From a virus, in IMG/VR virus record IMGVR_UViG_3300042317_001647, positions 1-64,000 of that record: DNA of 64,000 nt; one strand, given 5' to 3'. The notes below the pieces were generated by a model. That model was given only the letters and a program-made list of their open reading frames with translations, was not told where the DNA came from and did not search any database. The number at the start of each line of letters is the position of its first letter. The first letter of the stretch is position 1. Both the position numbers and the translations under genes were made by a program. Shown piece after piece: positions 46,670 through 53,430 of the stretch.

Positions 46670-46969
46670 ATGTCTACCGATATTAAAATTAAAGAAAATG
46701 TTGCAGTCAAAGTTGCCGAACCAAAACGATGGAAAGTTGTTGTGCTTAATGACGACCACACACCTGTTGATTTTGTAATTGCAATGTTGATTGAAATCTT
46801 TAATCATACAATCCATTCAGCAACCACTATCACTATGCAAGTTCATGAAAGCGGATCTGGTATTGCTGGTTTTTATGATTTCGAAATAGCAGAAACTAAA
46901 TCGGTAGAGGCGACCAAAATGGCCCGTGAAAATGGGTTCCCATTACAAATAACTATCGCAGAGGAATAA
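46670..46969 (+). CDS. clpS: ClpS adaptor of the ClpAP protease
   Basis: 99 residues. The core WKVVVLNDDHTPVDFVI with N27-D28-D29 and His59 in VHESGSG form the N-degron pocket; AETKSVEATKMARENGFPL completes the fold. ClpS delivers N-end-rule substrates to ClpA and can inhibit SsrA-tag degradation by ClpAP. That is notable because the phage also encodes a tmRNA. The next gene starts with no gap, so it is the first gene of a clpS-ho-reductase unit. Confidence 0.93.
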   Translation: MSTDIKIKENVAVKVAEPKRWKVVVLNDDHTPVDFVIAMLIEIFNHTIHSATTITMQVHESGSGIAGFYDFEIAETKSVEATKMARENGFPLQITIAEE

Positions 46970-47506
46970 ATGAGTTTAAAAGAGATCACCAAAGATTTGC
47001 ACACGGAAGCTGAAAAAACATCTTTTGCAAAATTACTATTAACCGGTAAAATTTCACAAGAATTGTATACAAATTATCTATATCAGATGATGGCTGCATA
47101 CGGACCTGTAGAATTTGGGTGTAAAATATTAGGGTTTTTTGATAACTTACCAGGTATTGAACGTTTACCTGGAATTTACCAAGATTTTATTGAATTGCGT
47201 GATATCAATACACATTATGCGTTTTTACCAGAAACGATGGCTTATAATCAATATGTAGTAGATTTATTGAATGATCCGACACGTAGACATTTAATAAAAG
47301 CACATTTATATGTTCGTCACACGGGGGATTTATACGGTGGGCAATACATCGCAAAAACAACACCTGGTTCTGGAAAATTCTACCAGTTTGATGACGTAGA
47401 CGGATTAAGAAATGCAATTAGAGCAGAAATGACAGATGATTTAGGTGATGAGGCTAGAGTTGCGTTTGAATGGGCAATAAAAATCATGAAGGCGTTACAT
47501 GAATAA
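46970..47506 (+). CDS. Heme oxygenase
   Basis: 178 residues. Proximal heme ligand His11 in KDLHTEAEKTSFAK and distal-helix YVRHTGDLYGGQYIA (glycines about 119-124) define the HO family. Reaction: heme to biliverdin, iron and CO, with ferredoxin or another reductant. It starts immediately after clpS and overlaps the bilin reductase by eight bases, so biliverdin would be passed to the next enzyme. Known from T4-like cyanophages as ho1. Confidence 0.93.
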   Translation: MSLKEITKDLHTEAEKTSFAKLLLTGKISQELYTNYLYQMMAAYGPVEFGCKILGFFDNLPGIERLPGIYQDFIELRDINTHYAFLPETMAYNQYVVDLLNDPTRRHLIKAHLYVRHTGDLYGGQYIAKTTPGSGKFYQFDDVDGLRNAIRAEMTDDLGDEARVAFEWAIKIMKALHE

Positions 47507-48170
47507 ACTGCTGGATTCGTTAAATAGCATTCAGCAGTTATTCACACACCAGCTCGATGAATCAGGAAAAATTTCTGCTTCATCAATTGAGCAATTCAAT
47601 AACCCAGGTTGGTGTAATACCACCTGGGTTTCTGATTTATATAGAAAAGCACATATCAATGTTATTGATACAATGGATACTCGTGGGTTATGGATGATGC
47701 ATTGCTGCATTTATCCACATTATCATAACCCTGCACCAATTTTTGGGTTTGATGTGTTTGCCGGTAGAAATAAAATAACTGGGTGTTTTCATGATTTTAG
47801 CCCAGTCATTAGTAATCACCCATTATCATCTTGGTTTGACGAAGAATCAAATAAATTATCATGGAATAAAAAAAGAGAATTACCAGATTGGGGTAAACGT
47901 ATTTTCTCAGAATCGATAATTGCCGCTGGTAATATTCAACTAGATTCTGAGATATCTCAAATAGTGTCTACCATTTCATCCACCCTGCTAACATATCTTA
48001 TATCATTAAAAGATACCAATCACACAGTTCTTGATATTTCAGATAAACATAGGTTTTATATTGAAAATCAACGGCTTAACCCACACAATCCCAAAGTTCT
48101 AATGAATTTAGGTCTGACAGAAGATCAAGCATCTATCTATGTAACACAGTGTTTGTTTCCAATAGATTAA
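47499..48170 (+). CDS. Ferredoxin-dependent bilin reductase
   Basis: 223 residues. LWMMHCCIYPHYHNPAPIFG (65-83) with GFDVFAG (Asp85) and CFHDFSP matches the central FDBR signature. The C-terminus YIENQRLNPHNPKVLMNLGL and TQCLFPID matches the family end. FDBRs (PcyA, PebA, PebB, PebS, PcyX) reduce biliverdin to phycobilins. Which product forms cannot be told by eye. Translationally coupled to heme oxygenase. Phage relatives PebS (cyanophage) and PcyX (marine phage contigs) are known from the literature. Confidence 0.85.
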   Translation: MNKLLDSLNSIQQLFTHQLDESGKISASSIEQFNNPGWCNTTWVSDLYRKAHINVIDTMDTRGLWMMHCCIYPHYHNPAPIFGFDVFAGRNKITGCFHDFSPVISNHPLSSWFDEESNKLSWNKKRELPDWGKRIFSESIIAAGNIQLDSEISQIVSTISSTLLTYLISLKDTNHTVLDISDKHRFYIENQRLNPHNPKVLMNLGLTEDQASIYVTQCLFPID

Positions 48171-48198
48171 CTTCTAGTATTATTTTGGCATTCCTTTA

Positions 48199-48207
48199 TT
48201 TAAATAC
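48199..48207 (+). promoter_or_regulatory. Late-promoter-like element before the curli block
   Basis: TTTAAATAC, one base off TATAAATAC, 18 bases before the csgF ATG; AAGGGGG is the ribosome site. Confidence 0.45.
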
Positions 48208-48224
48208 GATAAGGGGGTACATTC

Positions 48225-48704
48225 ATGACCAAAGTACTAGGTTTTTCATTATTAATTGTAGCATTATCTGTAAATTCATCCGAATTACAGCACACGTTTA
48301 ATAGTCCAGCATTTAGTGGCATTGGATTTAGCTCACATGCGTTAACACTAAATCAATTAGAAACGCAAGCATCTGATAAAAATAAAGCTGCTGCGGATGC
48401 ATTACGTACAAAGATATTATCTGATGCTCAAAATACTCCACAAGCTAAATTTTTAGCAAATTTAGAATCTAGAATTTACTCACAATTAGCTAAACAATTA
48501 ACTGACTCTATGTTTAGTGAAGGATCAACATGCACCACACCAGGAGCAGTATGCGGAACAATGCCAGATTTAGGCGGCAATAGTGTCACTTGGAGTTTAG
48601 GCGCTGGATTGGATCAAGGATTGATTATTATTAATATCACTAATAACTCAAACCCATCTCAATCCACATCAATGAAAGTACCATCTGGGTCATTTTATTT
48701 CTAA
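48225..48704 (+). CDS. csgF: CsgF-like curli assembly factor
   Basis: 159 residues with an N-terminal signal peptide (1-18 or so). LQHTFNSPAFSGIGFSSHAL followed by TLNQLETQAS parallels E. coli CsgF (TFQFRNPNFGG, LLNSAQAQ), the part that inserts into the CsgG pore, and the C-terminus ends in a beta segment. Family role: couples the secretion pore to fibre nucleation at the outer surface. First gene of the curli-like run, two bases ahead of csgG. Confidence 0.8.
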   Translation: MTKVLGFSLLIVALSVNSSELQHTFNSPAFSGIGFSSHALTLNQLETQASDKNKAAADALRTKILSDAQNTPQAKFLANLESRIYSQLAKQLTDSMFSEGSTCTTPGAVCGTMPDLGGNSVTWSLGAGLDQGLIIINITNNSNPSQSTSMKVPSGSFYF

Positions 48705-48706
48705 TT

Positions 48707-49525
48707 ATGAACAAAATTATTATTTTATCAATGATATTATTACAAGGGTGTGCTACCAGCAGTGCTATAAACAAATTTATCACAGGTGAACAATTTGACA
48801 ATCCGATTATCGAGCAAAGTATTTTTTTATTAAAAGATGAAAACAAATTAGATCCACCATCATCTGGATCTATCCCCATCGCAGTTTACGGGTTTACTGA
48901 TAAAACTGGTCAAAGAAAATCAATGCCAAATATTGCCAGTTTAAGTTCTGCGGTCACGCAAGGTGCTGAGAACTACTTGATTAAAGCATTACAAGATGTG
49001 GGTGATGCTAGATGGTTCACAGTGGTTGAACGAGTTGGGTTGGATAACTTGATCAAAGAACGACAGATGATTAGGCAAGCTCGTGAGCAATTCCAAGGTA
49101 AAGATGCACAAGCATTACCAGCTATGTTATTCGCAGGGGTTATAGCAGAAGGGGCAATTGTCGGTTATGATTCCAATACGTTGACAGGGGGTGCTGGGGT
49201 TCGGATTTTTGGAATCGGAGGCGAAACACAATATCAAAGTGACACAGTTACTGTGAGTCTGCGGACTGTATCAGTTACATCAGGCGAGATTTTAACATCG
49301 GTCACCGTAACAAAAACAGTGTTAAGTTATATGGATAAATTTGGTGTATTGAGATTCATTGCCGCCGACACCAAAGCATTAGAAGCAGAAATAGGTGGTA
49401 GCATAAACGAAAGTATTAATAGAGCAACTAATAAAGCTATCCAAGCCGCAGTTGTAGATACAGTTCGTGAAGGCGCTCGTAAAGGTCACTGGGCGTTTAA
49501 ATCAACAATGGAGCAAAGGAAATGA
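48707..49525 (+). CDS. csgG: CsgG-like outer-membrane secretion lipoprotein
   Basis: 272 residues. Lipobox LLQGC with Cys15 and no Asp at +2, consistent with outer-membrane sorting. PIAVYGFTDKTGQRK, GDARWFTVVERVGLDNLIKE and GAIVGYDSNTLTGGAGVR are hallmark CsgG segments, and a C-terminal helix follows. CsgG forms the nonameric curlin export channel. Overlaps the next gene by ATGA, so pore and fibre subunit are coupled. No CsgE is seen. Confidence 0.93.
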   Translation: MNKIIILSMILLQGCATSSAINKFITGEQFDNPIIEQSIFLLKDENKLDPPSSGSIPIAVYGFTDKTGQRKSMPNIASLSSAVTQGAENYLIKALQDVGDARWFTVVERVGLDNLIKERQMIRQAREQFQGKDAQALPAMLFAGVIAEGAIVGYDSNTLTGGAGVRIFGIGGETQYQSDTVTVSLRTVSVTSGEILTSVTVTKTVLSYMDKFGVLRFIAADTKALEAEIGGSINESINRATNKAIQAAVVDTVREGARKGHWAFKSTMEQRK

Positions 49526-50319
49526 AACTAAAAATAATTAATTATTTAATAGCATCATTAATGGTATCTTTTTCATCATTATTATTAGCAACCGGCACTG
49601 CAACTGGTCCCAATAATGTGTTCATGGAACAATTAGGCAATACTAATGTTATTACAATCGAACAGGTAGGCGGCACCAATAATATAGGAGGTATATCTGG
49701 AACTATCACAACTGATGCCAATACTAATGTGGTTACAAATGTACCAGATGCACCAAGTGCATCTAATTATGCCACTATCAATGGTGGCAGCAATACACTG
49801 TCAATGACACAACACGGGAATAACAACTGGGCACAATATATCATCAGAGGAAGTAACAATCGCTATTCAAATACTGTTACTGGGAATGATAACAATAATA
49901 GATTAGTGATCGGTGATACCAATCATACAGATAATCATCATGTTGTTATCACCGAAACTATTACTGGCAATTCAAACTCAGTTATCCAAAATATCATAGG
50001 CAATTATATTTCTAGTACTTTAGGAATTACGGGCAATAGTAATCAGGTCACAGAAAATCTTTTAAGTACTAATGGTGTGTCTGATATAAGCATCACGGGA
50101 AATAGTAATTTGTTAAACGTCGAGCAAAGTGATGTCGCTGGGGCTATTGGTCACAATTTAAAAGAAGTAATTGTTGGTAATTTTAATGCTATCACCACTC
50201 AACAACAAGGAACGAATGACACTACTATTGATATCAAGACATCAGGTGATAATAATATAATCACGGTTAGATCTAGCTCAAGTACAATAGTAAATGCACA
50301 AGCCGCTATAGCAAGATAG
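49522..50319 (+). CDS. Curlin-repeat fibre protein (CsgA/CsgB-like)
   Basis: 265 residues with signal peptide (1-23). Repeats of the type NVITIEQVGGTNN, NTLSMTQHGNNN and NAITTQQQGTNDT show the curlin pattern (hydrophobic-x-Q-x-G-x-x-N) of CsgA/CsgB. Asn-rich in between. Predicted substrate of the CsgG pore and the likely amyloid or amyloid-like fibre subunit. Longer and less regular than CsgA (151 residues). Stop is TAG; two bases separate it from the FecR gene. Confidence 0.8.
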   Translation: MKLKIINYLIASLMVSFSSLLLATGTATGPNNVFMEQLGNTNVITIEQVGGTNNIGGISGTITTDANTNVVTNVPDAPSASNYATINGGSNTLSMTQHGNNNWAQYIIRGSNNRYSNTVTGNDNNNRLVIGDTNHTDNHHVVITETITGNSNSVIQNIIGNYISSTLGITGNSNQVTENLLSTNGVSDISITGNSNLLNVEQSDVAGAIGHNLKEVIVGNFNAITTQQQGTNDTTIDIKTSGDNNIITVRSSSSTIVNAQAAIAR

Positions 50320-50321
50320 TT

Positions 50322-51419
50322 ATGCATATAATTCCGGTAATAATTTTGTTATTATCATCACAAGTTGCTTATGCTGGTATAGGGACAGTAACCGATGCCA
50401 CGAGCAATGGGTGTAAAATTGAAAGAAATAAAAAGAATATTCCTGGGGATAAAGGTGTTATTATAGAAAGTATGGATGTTTATATTACTGGCAGTTGTAC
50501 CAGCAATATAACATTCAAAGACGATACTAAAGTAAAAGTTACAGAAAATAGTCGGCTTTTAATTGATGATTTTGTTTTCGATCCAAAAGCTAGCGATGCA
50601 AGTAAACTAGCATTAAAAGTTGGTATGGGTACAGTAAGATATGCATCAGGTCAAATTGCAAAAAATAACCCACAACAAGTAAATATTAAAACGCCAGCTG
50701 CCACAATTGCGGTTAGGGGAACTGATTTCACTATGACAGTTGATGAATCTGGACAAAGTTTAATCGTTTTAGTCCCGAGCTGCAAGGATGAAAAAGATAT
50801 CAAAAAATACGAATTAGCTGAAAATACCTGCAAAGTAGGGAAAATTGAAGTAGAAACATTGGCTGGAAAAGTAATTCTTGACGAAGCATTTCAAGCTACA
50901 TTTGTACAAAGTGCAACCATCTCACCAACCCCGGCTACATCAATTAATATAATTGAGTCGAAAATAACCAATAATCTGATTATCGTAAAACCATTAGAAG
51001 TACAGAGAGTTATGAAAGAAGTAATGAAATCCCCAAGAGATAAGGAATTAGAAGAAATAGAAGCCGAAGCCGCACGTAGGGTTGCAAATCAAGTTTCAAA
51101 AAGCGGCGAGGAAATTGAACAAGCAAGGATTCTAGCAATGATGGCAGCTGCTGGTAAATTAGGGTGTAATGCGGTTACAAGTATATGCGTTGCGTGGGAT
51201 AAAAATAATGATGATATCAGAGATCGTGGCAAAGGGACAGCTTTTCGAATTGCACCGTTTGAACATTATTCTGAAATAAAAACACAAGGATTTAATTCTA
51301 ATACTACAATTAATATTATTCAAAATAGTGTATCAGCATCAACCATTATAGGTGATGGTAGCCCAGGTGGAAATATAGTGACTATTACACAAAATACTGG
51401 AGTAATACAAATAAAATGA
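50322..51419 (+). CDS. FecR-domain protein with curlin-like C-terminus
   Basis: 365 residues: signal peptide (1-18), FecR domain (about 45-150, KVGMGTVRYASG then KTPAATIAVRGTDF), an Ala/Glu-rich helical stretch (about 230-270) and a C-terminal tail with NTTINIIQNSVSA and NIVTITQNTG curlin-like repeats. FecR domains sense or scaffold in the periplasm and often accompany CHASE2 cyclases in bacterial genomes (from memory). The shared repeats suggest it docks to the curlin-like fibre. Overlaps the next gene by ATGA. Confidence 0.8.
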   Translation: MHIIPVIILLLSSQVAYAGIGTVTDATSNGCKIERNKKNIPGDKGVIIESMDVYITGSCTSNITFKDDTKVKVTENSRLLIDDFVFDPKASDASKLALKVGMGTVRYASGQIAKNNPQQVNIKTPAATIAVRGTDFTMTVDESGQSLIVLVPSCKDEKDIKKYELAENTCKVGKIEVETLAGKVILDEAFQATFVQSATISPTPATSINIIESKITNNLIIVKPLEVQRVMKEVMKSPRDKELEEIEAEAARRVANQVSKSGEEIEQARILAMMAAAGKLGCNAVTSICVAWDKNNDDIRDRGKGTAFRIAPFEHYSEIKTQGFNSNTTINIIQNSVSASTIIGDGSPGGNIVTITQNTGVIQIK

Positions 51420-52525
51420 AATATATATTATTGTTTTTGATATCATTTCGTGTATTAGCAGATGGAGTACTCGGCCTCGAATATGTTGCGTATACCGCAG
51501 GAGGCGCAACACCTACCAGAACAACCAATAGAACCATTCTATCATCCGGTATAGTCCCATCATTAAATTATAATTGGGGCAGTGGTATAGTCATGGATTC
51601 AGGACGCACAGATGGTGTACTAGTTCATTTTACAGGAAACATTTTATGGCCAGGTCCGTCAGGCAATAAAACAATAACTTTCTATAACAGAAGTGATGAT
51701 GGATTCTATATGTCAATCAATAACACCACTGTTATTAACAATTGGATTGAACAAGGACCAGCAAATTTTAATGGTTCTGGGAGTATTACGCTGACTTCAG
51801 GACAAGTGTACACTATAGATGTGTGGTGGTATGAGAATGGAGGGGGTGCAGTTATTCAACTAAATTGGGATGTTGGGTCCGGAATAGTAGTTGTACCTAC
51901 TAACAATTTAGCTACCTCTCCTAGCTATTTTGTACCACCATTGTGCTGTGGCGGGTCATCATTTCAATTCAATACAAATACGGTAAATGCCGCAAATGTC
52001 CAATCATTTATAAACCGAGCAACATCTGATACACAGGTTTATATCGAGCAAATTGGTGATTTAAATACAATAACAATTACTCAATCTGGGTCTAAAAATA
52101 ATTTTGTTAATTACTATGGTGTTGGATCTAATAATACTGTTAATATTGACGAAACTTTGTCATCAATATCTGGTACGAATTACACAGAATTAATTATTTT
52201 AGGCAATAATAACAACGCTTCTATATTACAACTCAGTTCGGGCGGAGATAAGGGAATATTTTCTAAAATTAATGGTGATAATAACTCATTATTATCTCAA
52301 CAAAAAGATAACGGAAATCATTACCTTGAAATTGAATTGAATGGCAATAATAAAAACGTAGATACATTACAACAAGGATCAGGAAATCATATGGCCAAGA
52401 TCATAATATCAGGGCAGCCAACTGATCTCAGTCTTTCACAAAGCGGCAATACCAATCAGTCATATTCTATAAATTTCAATTGTGCGACACTAGGAGGATG
52501 TGCTAAAATTTCAGTTCAGCAATAA
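51416..52525 (+). CDS. PA14-like adhesin with curlin repeats
   Basis: 369 residues: signal peptide (1-15), PA14-type sugar-binding region (about 20-170; FYNRSDDGFYMSINN, YTIDVWWYENGGGAVIQLNW), then from about 200 curlin-type repeats (VYIEQIGDLNTITITQSGSK, NVDTLQQGSGN). Predicted secreted tip or minor subunit that could attach carbohydrates to the fibre. Last gene of the tightly coupled csgF-to-PA14 run. Confidence 0.78.
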   Translation: MKYILLFLISFRVLADGVLGLEYVAYTAGGATPTRTTNRTILSSGIVPSLNYNWGSGIVMDSGRTDGVLVHFTGNILWPGPSGNKTITFYNRSDDGFYMSINNTTVINNWIEQGPANFNGSGSITLTSGQVYTIDVWWYENGGGAVIQLNWDVGSGIVVVPTNNLATSPSYFVPPLCCGGSSFQFNTNTVNAANVQSFINRATSDTQVYIEQIGDLNTITITQSGSKNNFVNYYGVGSNNTVNIDETLSSISGTNYTELIILGNNNNASILQLSSGGDKGIFSKINGDNNSLLSQQKDNGNHYLEIELNGNNKNVDTLQQGSGNHMAKIIISGQPTDLSLSQSGNTNQSYSINFNCATLGGCAKISVQQ

Positions 52526-52529
52526 TTCT

Positions 52530-52539
52530 AAATAAATAC
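52530..52539 (+). promoter_or_regulatory. T4-type late promoter (AATAAATAC)
   Basis: AAATAAATAC, about 22 bases before the ATP-grasp ATG; starts a second transcript for the ligase and cyclase. Confidence 0.5.
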
Positions 52540-52560
52540 AGTTTAATATATAGGAAACCC

Positions 52561-53430
52561 ATGTCAGTTTTAATACTAACTAAACACGCAACCCACGATT
52601 TTGAAACTCTAAAATTATTAGAGAGTTTTGTGGATAAGAATATAACTGTAAAAGTCTGTAATTTTAATTTATTTGATATTGTAATCAATGATGGTATTTA
52701 TTATCAAGGAATTAAATTCGATCTACCAAAAATAGTGTTAGTAAGATTGGGTGCTGGTATTACCCGTTCAGAACTATCGGTTATCAGATACTTCGAATTA
52801 GCCAATATTCCATGCATTAATTCAAGTGAAAGTATTAATATAGTCCAGGATAAATTTCAAACTAGTGAAATATTAAGCCGCAATAATATCCCAGTACCAA
52901 CCACAATGGTGGTCAAGTTTCCAATAACAAATAATTTAGTGGCCACTACAATTGGATTTCCTTGTGTAATCAAAGTAGTAGTTGGTAGTTTTGGTGAAGG
53001 GGTATACCTATGTCAATCCGAGCTCGAATATACTAGAATTATCGAATTCGTAGATGCACTTCATAATGAAAAAACATTAATTGCACAAGAGTATATTGGT
53101 GATCGCCCAGGTGAGGATTTAAGAGTGTTTGTGGTTGGTGGCAAAGTTCTGGGCGCAATGAAAAGAACCGCACCAAAAAATGACTTTAGAGCCAATATAT
53201 CAAATGGTGGGACTGGCGAGAAATACGAAGTTACCCCAGAAATAGAAGAGATTGCAATTGACACAGCAGATGTGCTAGGATTAGACATAGCCGGTATTGA
53301 TTTGCTTTTTACAAAAGAAGGATTTGTTGTGTGTGAAGCAAATTCAAACCCAGGATTTAGCGGATTTAACCAATATTGTAATGTTAATGTCGCAGACCAC
53401 ATTGTAAACTATATAGAAAATATGTTATGA
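52561..53430 (+). CDS. RimK-like ATP-grasp ligase
   Basis: 289 residues. ATP-grasp signatures: FPCVIKVVVGSFGEGVYLC (Lys and Gly-rich loop), EDLRVFVVGGKVLGAMKR, and the Mg-binding tail GIDLLF to CEANSNPGF. This is the RimK/LysX subgroup, which adds glutamate or other amino acids to proteins or small acceptors. The substrate is unknown; ribosomal protein modification or a peptide tag are options. Overlaps the cyclase gene by four bases (ATGA), so the two are co-translated. Confidence 0.88.
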   Translation: MSVLILTKHATHDFETLKLLESFVDKNITVKVCNFNLFDIVINDGIYYQGIKFDLPKIVLVRLGAGITRSELSVIRYFELANIPCINSSESINIVQDKFQTSEILSRNNIPVPTTMVVKFPITNNLVATTIGFPCVIKVVVGSFGEGVYLCQSELEYTRIIEFVDALHNEKTLIAQEYIGDRPGEDLRVFVVGGKVLGAMKRTAPKNDFRANISNGGTGEKYEVTPEIEEIAIDTADVLGLDIAGIDLLFTKEGFVVCEANSNPGFSGFNQYCNVNVADHIVNYIENML

